This document shows, piece after piece, positions 24,101-35,222 of a DNA stretch of 64,000 nucleotides. The position numbers and the translations under genes are program-made. Each line of letters starts with the position of its first letter. Position 1 is the first letter of the stretch. The stretch is taken from positions 100,970,480 through 101,034,479 of the forward strand of contig NC_079499.1 of NCBI RefSeq assembly GCF_030052815.1, given 5' to 3'. Under the pieces are notes generated by a model. The model searched no databases. It was not told where the DNA came from and worked only from the letters and a program-made list of their open reading frames with translations. Source of the DNA: Hevea brasiliensis (lineage: Eukaryota > Streptophyta > Magnoliopsida > Malpighiales > Euphorbiaceae).

Positions 24101-25605
24101 AAGCCAAGCATGTAACCTGTCTTTAAGTAGTTTTTGAAGAAGCTCCTCCTTCACTTTCTCCAAGGAAACTCCCGCTTCTGAACTACGCTTTAACATTTGA
24201 TCCCATTCTTCATTATCTTCCTCCAGAAGTGAACTAATTTTATTGCTTAATTGAGTATTTTCAACTATATTGCTTGTGTTGCATTTTGGAAGGGAGAAAG
24301 AGTTAAGAGACAATAATTTTCCAAACCGCATTATGAAAGATCTGCTGCTAAAACAATCAGTAATATTCACATCTTGGATGTGGCTGACTCGGTATTCAAA
24401 TTCACGCACTTCACTACATGCTACTCTATCTGAACAGGTAACATAAAAAGGAACCATGCCAGCCTTGTTTAAAGGAGTCTGGCAACGAAGAACACCATCA
24501 GCTATAACCTCTGCTTGAACTTCAACTTCCCCAAACATACATGACCATTTACAATTTTCTGCTTCTTCTCGACTCTTCAAGAATCTACCCGTAATAAGAA
24601 CCTGCATAAATTGCAGAATTAATTATAAAAGAAAATTATAAAGTGAGAAACAGAGAATTATATATTATTATGAGCAAGAGATAACAGATTAGACTGTCCC
24701 TCATTCATCCTGTCTACTGGAAAAGGATGGCAAACAAAATTAAGAGTACCTTAATCTCAGAGCCTACATATGCCCAGTTGGGTGAAAAATCAATGATGCT
24801 AAAGAATTGGTCCTGTGAAAGGGAAGGACCCAGCACATATGTATCCAAGTGTGCTTGAGAAGGGATTTTGGGATCATCAATCCCATTTTCATTTTCAACT
24901 GTATCCCAGTACGGCCCAGAACTGGTTTGCATATGTGACTCATTTACATCTCCAAGTTCCTTACTCATCCATCGGTTGAAACTATCAAGCTTCTTTAGAC
25001 CTTCTTCAGATAAAGAACGATCTAATAAGCGCTGCTTCACAGAAGAAGAGTAGATGGATTTTCCTTCCGGGGTTATACTTTGCTCTGTATTCCACTGTAT
25101 CTGAACATCATTTTGTGCAGGATGACCAGTTCCATGTGTCCAAAAAAGCTCAAGTGCATTAGTTAAATCACCACTGACAAGTTCTTGTTCGTGAAAACTA
25201 GTAGTGAGATCAGCTGTTGAATTTGGATGCAACTTCTGATCCATGGCCCACTTTGAAAGATGCGAAGAAGCGTCTTCAAAATTCTGTTTATAAGGTAAAT
25301 TATAGCCTGAATATAAATAAATGAATTGCAAGAGGACAATGTAATGGATTCTGTTAGGGAGTAGTTTGGTAGTATACACTGTTTAAGTTAAACTATAATA
25401 AAAAAATTCAGCAATTCAAAAAATAAATGCAACAAGAACTGGCACTCTTACAACTAAAATATGGGGAAAAAAGGGCCATTTTTGAGTCCTTTTTGAGATT
25501 TGTCTATTAAGTGTCCCTATTCTTCAATTGTGTTATTTCAATTGAAGGACATTGAGGAATTATCTAATGGCAAGAATAATTAAGAGATAAATTTGTTAAC
25601 GGAAG

Positions 25606-25663
<58 letters not shown>

Positions 25664-28600
25664 GTTTTCAAAAAAGTTGCCCTACTTAATGGACAAAACA
25701 CAAAAAGTCCAAGAGCTTGGAAAAGGGTTTTTTTCTTCTCTCCAATCTGAATAATTTTCACAGTGAAAAGCAATGCAATTTTTTAAATGTTTTTTAAATC
25801 AACATTAACAAATCTCTCTCTCTCTCTCTCTTTAATTATGCCATTGAATAAGTCCTTAATGTCCTTCAATTAGAAAGTTCATGGCCTCAATAGGACAATT
25901 GAAAATAGGGACTCAATAGACTCAACTCAACTCAACTCAACTAAGCATTTATCCCAAAAATTTGGGGTCGGTTATATGGATTCGCTTTCTCCACTCTAAA
26001 CGATTTTGGGTTAAATCCTCATAAATGTGTAATGCTTCTAGGTCATGTTGTACTACTCTCCTCCAAGTCAATTTAGGTATGCCCCTTTTTTTTCTTTCTA
26101 TCCTCTAACTTAATTTGCTCTACTTGTCTAACTGGAGCATCCGTATGTCTACGTTTCACATAACCAAACCACCTCAATCTCCCTTCTCTCAACTTATCCT
26201 CAATTGGCACCACTCCTACCTTTTCTCTAATACTCTCATTACGGACTTTATCTAGTCTAGTATGGCCACTCATCCACCTTAACATTCTCATCTCTGCAAC
26301 TCTTATCTTAGACGCATACGACTCCTTCAGTGCTCAACACTCATTACCATATAACATAGCCGATCGTATGGCTGTACGGTAAAATTTTCCTTTCAACTTA
26401 TTGGGAATCTTGCGATCGCATAAAACTCCCATGGCACGTCTTCACTTCAACCATCCGGCTTTAATCCTATGACTAACATCCTCATCACATCCTCCATCTA
26501 CTTGAAGGACTGAGCCAAGATATTTAAAGTGATTACTTTAGGACAGTACCACTCCATCCAAACCAACTCCTTCCCTATCACCAGTTTGGCCTTCACTGAA
26601 CTTGCAATGCATGTGTTCTGTCTTTGTTCTACTTAACTTAAAGCCCTTTGACTCTAGAGTACTTCTCCAAAGCTCTAGCTTTCTATTAACTCCTTCTCGC
26701 GTCTCATCTATCAGAACAATATCATCCGCAAACATCATGCACCAAGGAATACTCTCTCGTATATGTTTCTTCAATTCATCTAAAACTAATGTAAAAAGGT
26801 AAGAGCTTATAGCTGATCCTTGGTGTAATCCAACTGAGATCGGAAAATCTCTTGTGTCTCCTCTCACTGTGCACATAATAGTAGTTGCTCCTTCATACAT
26901 ATCTTTCAACACTTGTATGTACCTAATAGATACCCTATTTTGTTCTAACACACTCCATAAGACATCTCTTGGAATACTATCATAAGCCTTCTCTAAATCA
27001 ATAAAAACCATATGTAGATCTTTCCTCACATCTCTATATTTCTCCATCAAGCTTATAATGAGAAAGATCACTTCCATAGTTGAATGATCGGGCATGAAGC
27101 CAAATTGATTGAGAGAGATAGAAGTATCATGACATAGTCGATGCTCCACAACTCTCTCCTACAACTTCATAGTATGACTGATGCGTTTAATTTTCCTATA
27201 GTTTGAACAACTCTGTATGTCTCCCTTATTTTTAAAAATAAGTACTAAAATACTCCTTCTCCATTCATCAGGTATTTTCTTTTAGTTTAGAATCTTATTA
27301 AATAATTTAGTTATCTATGCCACTCCCATATCTCCCAAACACTTCCACACTTCAATTGGTATTCCATCGAGTCCACCGGCTTTACCCACTTTCATTATCT
27401 TAAGTGCTTCCTTTACTTCTAAAGATCTAATCTTCTAGTATAATTCACATTATTTTCTATTGTTCTATAGTATATATTCACGCTATTACCATTTTGACTA
27501 TTATTAAAGAGATCATTAAAATAATTTCTCCATCTTTTTTTAATGTCCTCATCTTTCACCAACACTTTTCCTTCTTTATCCTTAGTGCACCTAACTTGAT
27601 TGAGATCTTGACATTTCCTTTCTCTCCTCCTTGCTAATCTATAAATATCTTTCTCCCCTTCTTTAGTTCTAAATTTCTCATATAACTTTTCAAAAACTTG
27701 TGCTCTTACTTGACTAACTGCCTTTTTTGCCTCTTTCTTTGCTATCTTGTACTGTTCATATGCCTCATTATTATCGCATTTAGGTAATTTCTTATACCAT
27801 TCCCTTTTTCTCTTCACTGCCTTTTGTACTTCCTCATTCCACCACAATCTCTCTTTTGAGGGTGGTCTATGTCCTTTAGACTCTCCAAGTACTTTTCTAG
27901 CTACTTCTCTAATCTTTGATGCCATCTGTATCCACATATCATTGGCCTCCATATCCAGCTTCCATGCTTCGAACTTGAAAAGCTCATTTTTGAACTTCAC
28001 TTACTTTACTCCTTTGAACTGCCACCACTTTGTTCGAGCTACACTGTTTCTTCTGACCTTACTTGAATTGTTCCCAAACTTGACATCCAAGACTACTAAC
28101 CGATGTTGACTTGTTAAAGCCTCTCCTGGAATGACTTTGCAATCCTTACATAGAGCTCTAATTGTCTTCTTGGTTAAGAGGAAATCGATTTGGCTTCTAT
28201 GTTTCCCACTTTTGAAAGTCACTAAATGTGACTCTCTTTTTATAAAGTAGGTATTTGTTAGTATTAGGTCGTATGCCATAGCAAAATCCAGAATACTTTT
28301 TCCCTCCTCATTTCAACTGTTAAAACCAAAACCTCCATTAACATTCTCATAACCTTATCTATCACTTCCTACATATCCATTCAAATCTCCACCAATGAAA
28401 ACATTCTCTTCATTCGGTATGTTTTACATTAAATCATCCATACCTTCCCAAAACCTTTATTTACTTTCATTATCTAGTTCTATTTGTGGGGCATAAGCAC
28501 TACCTACATTTATTGTTTCTCCTTCTAGTACTAGCTTTACTAGTATAATTCTATCTCCTACTCTTTTCACAGCTATTACAATGTCTTTCAATATCCTGTC

Positions 28601-31600
28601 TATAATTATGCCTACTCCGTTCTTGTTTCTCTCATTTCCGGTAAACCACAATTTGTACCCTGAATTACCCACTTCCTTGTTTTTCTCTCCTACCCATTTA
28701 GTCTCCTGAATGCAAGCAATATTCACCCTTCTCCTTTCCAAGGTATCCACAAGCTCCATTAATTTTCCTGTAAGTGATCCAACATTCCAAGTACCAACCC
28801 TGATCCTCCTTCCTATCATGTTCCTTCCTAATTGGTCTCCTTCTATAATATCTTTTATTATTTTCCATGTCTATCTTATGTTCTGTTCCACTATCTGTCC
28901 TATGGACTAACTTCTTTAACCACAACCGTCCATGATGTGGGAACCCTTGCTCACTTAACACCACACATGGGCTTTCGGTATGGCGCGTCGCTTTCGGTGA
29001 ATGCCCTACACCCTTGCATATTTCTCACTACACCTGGGCTCCGATGTAACGCATCGTAAGAAAATAGGGACTCAATAAACAAAACTGAAAAATTCAAGGA
29101 CTTGAAAATGGGTTTTGCTATTCATCTATTCTAGATAATAATAATTAATGCATTAAGTAATCTGACATGTTCTAGAATAATATGAAGAAAAACACTGAAA
29201 GCCATTCTAATAGGCCTTCTAAAATAAAAAATGTATGAAGCAAAAAGATTACCAAAATTAAACAATTGTTGAAAACTATTGCATTGAAGAGTTCGTGATT
29301 TCAGAAATCTTATTTTTTATCTGAACTAACGATATGATCGCAACAAGTTTTAGTGCACAATAAACAGCCAAACATCACTCTATACCTGCCATTCTTTCTG
29401 GAGTGGTAAGCTGTTGACAAGAAGCTGCTTCAGTATTTCATCTTCTTGTTTAGGAAGGATTCCAGCAGTATCGACTGGTGATGAAAATGGGGGCTGTAAA
29501 GATGCAGCTTCAATTCCAGGAGCATAATTTTCTAAGACATTCTCCCAAGAGGGTAGGTTGAAATGTTTCAGTGGCTGATATGTTAACCCAGCACCCTTAG
29601 TGTCTTCAGCTTTATCAGCATGGGGCAGTGAGAAGAAGTCCCTCCCAGGAACAGCTGACAGCTTCCCTTGATAACTACCTATTAACAGTTTAAATAGTAT
29701 TATGCAAGTTGTTATTTTTCTTTATAATGAGAAATAACTACCGTATAGCACATTTACATGAAACAAGCCTGAAAGCCAGATAACATGATGCAAAAGAGCC
29801 ACTTTACTTGAAAATGAAACGGGATCATGATGACCAAGCAGGCCAGCATCAATCTTCTCTCTTGCAGGCTGCTGTACCTCAATAAAAGAGTGTAATCCAG
29901 AACTTGCTTGGTGATTATATCCTGCATCAAATATCATATTCACTAATGAAAGTGGGGAAAGAAAAGCCGTCCATCATGCTCAGAGTTATATGTCCTCCAA
30001 ACAAAATAAACTAGCAATTTCTGATATTAGGAACTGATACACAAAATGTATGTAAATGCACCTGATTCAGCATCTTCATATTCTGATGCCTGAGCACTAT
30101 TCATGCTCATTGTATCTGTAGTTTGAGCAGGCACCTGGTAATTATCATGATGAAAATTGGAAGAAACAGAAGTTTCCATCTCAGAATGGGGTATAGTGTC
30201 TTCAATCTCATGGGGATATGGAATAGCTTCTTCATGCTCTTTAACGTGGTTAAAATTTGCCTTGTTGCCCTGCTGAAATATTAAATCCAAAGCAGGTCAA
30301 ACTCAACATGTGAAAATATTTATCTTAAACAAATAATTATCACAACTGAGTTACAAGAAAGTGGGTTAATGATCCCAAATCCTAAAATTTGCAACAACTT
30401 CTCATTCCATTTAATTGTTTTAGTTTTATCAATTTAAGCAATGCATTTCAAAATTTGAAACAGTTGTATTCAAAGAGTAATCCTATGCTGATTTGGAGAT
30501 TAATTTGCATGCTGACATGGAAGGATTGACCGACTGGGATTATAACTAATAAGTGAGACCCACATAATACTCTCAAATTTTCACATACAGGAATAGGTTT
30601 TGAACTAAGTGAGAATAGGTCAGGAAAAATAGGTCAAAAGTCGTAGAAAGTCAACTAGAAGAATTGGAGGGAAAAATTGTTAGGGATAGTAGTTAGTTAC
30701 AGAAGCAGTTATTGAATATTCCAGCTGGGAATATTGGCAGGAAATGATGTATAAAAGGGCTAGAAGAACTCTCTGTGATTCATTCCAGATCTAATCAATA
30801 AAATACCTATTCTCTTCTCTCTCATTCTCTCTAATTTCTCCTCTGTTCTATGTCTTTCTCTCATTCTTTCTCTTAATTATTCCTAAATTCCTGCTGTAAC
30901 TGAACAGTTAGGGCTGCTAAGTAACAAATCCACCTATAGGGCTCATTAAGATTACAACTACTGAGTGGACTCACAAGTTTCAAAATAGCAGTGCATGGTA
31001 AGTATCATTAGTTATGAGTTATATTAACCCAACTCTCCGTGCCAGCATGATAATTCAGTGCAATGTTGGTATAGATACACTTTAGCCATGATTGTCACCC
31101 ATTGGGATATAATTGGTAACAATTCTAAAGCATATGGTATGAATTGATTACATTAAAAGAAATGGTCACAAAGTCTATGGTTTGAGGGATCATTAGCCCT
31201 TACAAAACTGAAAAAGGCATCATTATGAGAAAGCATCTTTGTTTCTAGAACCAAGAGAAAATCCAAAGTCATAAAGACAACCATTTTAAGCAGCACCCTA
31301 AAAGAACAGCAGTGATAAGAAAAGCAATTGCACCTATTAAAATAACAAAACAATTAAAGAACATAAGAAAATTAAAGCCGCATTCATGGGAAAAAAAAAT
31401 GAAGTCCAGAAATAAGTGCACAGATGTTCATATTTACTGATCACAGTTTCAAGGCCTTGGTTTTTCAGCATTTCAAAGATCTAATTCAATTATTCAAGCT
31501 TTCAATAATTATTCAGGAGTTACTCTGTACAGCTTCCTGTTGAAACAGTTGGACTCTTTTAAATATCATGGATGAAGAAACATTGTAAATCCCTCAGTCA

Positions 31601-34600
31601 AGGTGTCTCATTGAGCTTTTTTTTTTTTTTTCCCCAATTCTTCTCTAAGCCTATAATAACAATGGTAGATCTACTCATATTTATGCATCACAAAGTTGGA
31701 TCATTTTCACCAATTACCCCATTAAGTTCTGATTTGCCTACAATGGGGTCAAGAATTTTCATTAATTTTAGAACCTTGAAGCATGTTCATCACAAGCATG
31801 TAAGGTAGAAAGAACATGAGAAAGTCTTTCATTGTGGTTACATGGGCTTGACAAAAGCAAAAGAACTAAACCTTTTTGAAGTTAAGAAAATTATACCCAA
31901 ATGGAGCACACTATTGGAGCACGCATTGGGTTGTCTTGTGGTGGGCCTTTTAATGCATGAAAGTTAGGCCTTTATTCTTCAAAATTCGTGGGTCCATAAT
32001 ATCCTATTATTTATTTACCTCTGTAAGCCCATATTGAGAAGTTTTTAGCATTTTTTTTAATACCTTTTATGTTCCTATATGGGTTAGCAGTCAATTTGGC
32101 ATCTTTAAATACCAAATATTCTCCAAGATCATCGAGGATTGTGACCAGCAACAATATGGACGAATTTTGACTAGTCAACTCCAAATACAATTTTGGAAAA
32201 TTACTACTATCTTGAGAGATTTTTGCTAGCACTTTATTAATTAGCAATCTTTAAACTTTTTTTTTCTTATTTCTATAAGGATTTTTTTTTCAGACATGTA
32301 TTTCTTTTAGTTCCTAATTAGTTTCTTTATAATTTGCTTCTTTAATTTCTTATCTTTGCCTATAAATAGGCTTACATATGTAATGTTTTACAAAATTTAG
32401 AGAATGAAGAGAAAATTTAGCAAAGTGCTATCAATTTTATTTCTTATCAATTAGTTATGCTTGTGACGAATTACTTGACTTGTCACAAAGTTCCTTGTGT
32501 GGCGTCTACGTTTGAAGATTGGGTTTTTTGTGGCATTCTGAACTTATCAAAGAATTTCTCTCTTCTACTTATCATTTTATCTTTCTTGTTTTGTTCTTAA
32601 TTTCAATTCATAAACATCAAAACTATAAAAAGATTTTCTTTTATCCTTTCTTTTTACTTTGTTGCACGTTAAACCAGAAAATACCAAAAGAATTACAATC
32701 TAACAAAATTTCATTTTTGTGATTTGAGTGTTCTTGCTTGATTCTACTTAGTTCCATACTTGTTTCAGTTTAGTTTACTTGTTTTCTTTCTCTTAATTCA
32801 AATTCCCTTTTTGTTCAATTCAATTGAGTTATTACTTCCCTAACCAAGGCACATCAAGTTCTATACCACAAACACAAGATAATTGCTTGTTCTAGGTAAT
32901 TCTTTCCTATTACAAAATTTTTAGTGCACAGGTTAAACAAAAAACTGAGTAATTTAAGGTAACAGTATATTTTCTCCAAAAGGATCAAAGGGCATGCCCA
33001 CAATCTTCCAATTTAGATGGATTGAAACTTTTATTTAATCATATTGCTTTTGAAAATATTGTGGACAGTTTTCTTTTGTGGATTTTTTAATCGATTATGT
33101 TCGCAGAGCATATAAGTAGCACCCCTTTGGTGCCTTACAGTAGATTTATTAATTTGCTTAGAGAAAAGAAACATTTTCGAATGCAGACCAGATAACTAAA
33201 TGGAAAAATAAATAAAAAAAGAATGGAATTAAAATATAACCTTTACATCCCTATAGTGGACAAGCACTATGTGAGAAAGTTCCCTGCATCACAGGCAACT
33301 TCATAAGAAGCAGAAGGCAACAAACTTCAAAAGTGAAATCTAGAAGAAAGAAACCACCAATTATTTCATGCAAGTTCAATGGCATTCTAAACCAAATAAT
33401 ATCAGCTGCAAACAGGACATAAGTGATTGCTGCAGCTTACAATGTTTCTAGTTCAACAATTCCCAGACTCGCAGTAATACAGATATTTTAAGCAAGAGAG
33501 ATAATTACACAAGAATGTGATAAACAACATTTTAATCCATCACCTTTTCACTTCTTAGGGATTAAAAAATTGTTTGATTGGAAAATTAAAGAACTAAAAT
33601 GCTGTTCAAAGTAAAATCTTAGAGACAAAAGTATCTGATATTTTAAAGGACTAAAGTATAATGAAATTAAAAGGTTAAAGACCATTTAATTTATTTTCGA
33701 AAAAACAAGGATTCATGTGTAAATTTTACATGTGTCAGGGCCTTTTTTTATAATTTTACCCAAAAGAAAAACTGAGTCTTAATTCTTTTGTCCCTCATTC
33801 GGCAATCAAGCCATTGATTGGCACTCAAAAGTTGAGCATTAAACAAACCCGAAATTGCAGCTCAATTAGTGTGTCAAGCAATTGCCAAATAGAATAAATC
33901 CTATTTCCTTGATCTATCTGCTGCAATGTTCAAATGCTCATGCTTACAGTTCAAGCTTTATTCTTGCTGTGCACAAAAATTCCCAAATTCATGCACAATA
34001 AGAACCACAAATAATTAAAATGACAGCTACTGAAGCAGTACAAAAATCTAACAAAAAACATGCCTATAAGCACGTGGTCAAATCAACAGATCTTCTAATT
34101 CTGACCAATCTATGATACTTTATCCCTATCAAAGAGACAAATAACAATAAAGGTAGTCACTTACAAATTTTCGAAAATATGCACATGCACAGACGATAAC
34201 ATGATTATTTTAGAGGGGAAAAAGGCAAAAAACCAGGCATGTAAAGATTAACAAACTCACTCTTCAAGCATCCAATAACTCCGTCTTTGAAAATTTTCAT
34301 TTCCTTCTCCATGGGCATAATAACAATGTAGCACATCAACACTTCCAGACTGAAAGGAAGTATAAATTTTCAGTAACACAAGTATGATTTGGAAGCGTAT
34401 ATATTTTCAACAAAAACAATGCCCTATATTATACCATAGCAAAATAAAATAACTAAAATCTACATAATTCAAATATCTAGAACTTATCTCGATCAAATGA
34501 AAAACCCAATTATCATTGCTTATGCTTTACCTTGAGCCTCTCATGAGCTTCTTTAACTGTCTTCCCATCTTTTTTCTTCCTCCAGTTATGCCCATCTTTT

Positions 34601-35042
34601 CTGAAGTATCTCAGCACCTTGCGGTCAAAAAGGAAAAGTGAACCACCTGAAAAAAAAATATATGTATATTGGATGATGATACAATGCTTATCAAGCATAG
34701 CAACCCAAGAAATCAAAAGCAAAAAAACACTTACTCGATGGCATATGTTGAGGTTCCGGAGCAATTCGGAATTTCTTATAATTTCGAAGAATTTCACAAA
34801 TTTCCGCAGGTCGTAGCCATCTATGCTTTGCTTCTACGAGAATTTGTTGAATATCTGCATTCCAGTAACTTCACATCAATTAAAACTTGCACAGAGACAA
34901 GAGTACAAGAATAGCCAATGGCAGATCATCTTCTTGGACGAAAATGGAAAAAGACAAAAGGATCAAGGACCAGAAATTCTACTCCAAGACAAATGAATTT
35001 ACCTAGCTGGTTACCAAGAGGGTAGCGCCTAGCCTCTGCCAT
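21190..35042 (-). CDS. CAMTA3: calmodulin-binding transcription activator, CAMTA3/SR1-like
   Basis: Thirteen exons in phase, 5' to 3': 35042-35003, 34854-34735, 34646-34531, 34349-34261, 33283-33241, 30272 (or 30269)-30062, 29921-29808, 29678-29386, 25283-24750, 24601-23913, 23394-22815, 22679-22356 and 21297-21190, giving about 1086 residues. CAMTAs are nuclear Ca2+/calmodulin-responsive factors that bind CGCG boxes. CAMTA3 controls cold response and represses salicylate immunity. Domains: CG-1 DNA-binding domain (about 10-140, with [13 protein letters not shown] and [17 protein letters not shown]); TIG (about 505-590); ankyrin repeats (about 690-810, GWTALHWAA); IQ motifs ([16 protein letters not shown] and [16 protein letters not shown], about 917-957); calmodulin-binding helix ([17 protein letters not shown]); acidic C-terminus ([13 protein letters not shown]). 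The C-terminal half matches CAMTA3 best from memory, with CAMTA1/2 the alternatives. Introns are swollen by transposons but no exon is damaged. Confidence 0.94.
21368..21725. mobile_element. possible solo LTR or TRIM relic in CAMTA intron 12
   Basis: The segment is bounded by TGCAGAA and its inverse TTCTGCA. It contains a TATAAA-like stretch, a long T/C-rich end and no coding sequence, which suits a small LTR. I found no matching 5-bp duplication at the ends, so it is tentative. Confidence 0.4.
22141..22175. repeat. poly-A / (GAAA)n purine tract
   Basis: A-rich run passing into five GAAA units inside CAMTA intron 12. Confidence 0.85.
25471..25595. repeat. left arm of a foldback repeat in CAMTA intron 8
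   Basis: The reverse complement of this arm aligns with 25831-25918 continued at 29078-29125. The shared features include a GCCATT block, an AATGTCCTTCAATT block, an ATAGGGAC block and AAGGACT near the outer edge. Between the arms lie a (TA)n tract and a third related copy at about 25678-25730. This looks like a MITE or foldback element. Confidence 0.7.
25607..25661. repeat. (TA)n microsatellite in the foldback loop
   Basis: About 55 bp of TA dinucleotides between the two foldback arms. Confidence 0.95.
25831..25918. repeat. right arm of the foldback repeat, inner part
   Basis: Inverse of the left arm at 25471-25595. It is interrupted after 25918 by the RTE LINE; the outer part resumes at 29078. 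A (TC)n run at about 25812-25831 precedes it. Confidence 0.65.
25919..29060 (-). mobile_element. full-length RTE-type LINE in CAMTA intron 8
   Basis: A non-LTR retrotransposon in the same orientation as CAMTA. It is flanked by a perfect 17-bp target duplication (AAAATAGGGACTCAATA at 25902-25918 and 29061-29077). At 3.1 kb it has the normal full length for plant RTE elements. The 3' end on its strand is a short tandem TTGAG tail and not poly(A), an RTE hallmark. The endonuclease and reverse transcriptase are recognisable but broken. CAMTA exons 8 and 9 flank it and remain intact. Confidence 0.95.
26073..28819 (-). pseudogene. RTE LINE ORF: endonuclease and reverse transcriptase (broken)
   Basis: Segments read right to left. 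The apurinic-type endonuclease at 28819-28457 has [18 protein letters not shown] and SAYAPQ; its end, at 28279-28001, has SQIDFLLTK and QHRLVVLD. A linker follows at 28000-27419. RT at 27149-26538 has [22 protein letters not shown] and the catalytic [12 protein letters not shown]. The C-terminal part at 26291-26073 has [14 protein letters not shown] and [12 protein letters not shown]. The enzyme nicks target DNA and reverse-transcribes its own RNA there. The open segments are separated by stops and frame changes, so the copy looks inactive. Track segments may begin at non-ATG codons, so limits are approximate. Confidence 0.88.
29078..29125. repeat. right arm of the foldback repeat, outer part
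   Basis: This continues the arm interrupted by the LINE at 25919-29060. Excising the LINE and one copy of the 17-bp duplication would rejoin 25918 and 29078 into an arm that matches the left arm. Confidence 0.65.
30679..30925 (+). mobile_element. possible solo LTR relic in CAMTA intron 5
   Basis: The segment runs from TGTTAGGG to TAACTGAACA and holds a TATAAAAGG box, then CAATAAAATA (poly(A)-signal-like), then a long CT-rich tract. That layout is typical of a small plant LTR with promoter and R/U5 parts. No target duplication was confirmed. The LTR promoter would point against CAMTA transcription. Confidence 0.4.
32020..32480. mobile_element. unclassified LTR- or TRIM-like sequence in CAMTA intron 5
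   Basis: It contains a CCTATAAATAGGC core box followed by an AT-rich leader and a CTTGTGACGAATTAC stretch, features common in small LTRs. The ends could not be defined and no protein is encoded. The rest of the 2,968-bp intron shows nothing identifiable. Confidence 0.3.
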
Positions 35043-35184
35043 GAACTCCTCCTCCTCGTCTTCTTCCTCTTCACTGTATCCGTCTCGGTGAGTGAGGGAT
35101 TTGAGATATTTTGCGACAGTTTTGGAAGGGCAGTGAGTCAGAGAGAGCAGCTCAACTAGAATTTTAGACAAGGGGAAGATAGCG

Positions 35185-35220
35185 GATTTTGTCAAGAAAC
35201 GAGATTTTGTCAAGAAACGA
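35185..35220. repeat. 18-bp tandem duplication upstream of CAMTA
   Basis: Two perfect head-to-tail copies of GATTTTGTCAAGAAACGA, 140-180 bp upstream of the CAMTA start codon and probably in the 5' UTR or core promoter. Confidence 0.9.
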
Positions 35221-35222
35221 GT

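Noticed and set aside
25284..25306. Alternative acceptor giving GYNLPYKQ before NFEDASSH in CAMTA exon 9
   Set aside because: It breaks phase with exon 8. Starting at 25283 keeps phase and matches the expected EWQ-to-HLSKW join.
34926..35213. 95-residue frame as the true CAMTA first exon
   Set aside because: The family start MAEARR lies inside it and a GT donor at 35002 fits. The upstream part was kept only as a possible extension.
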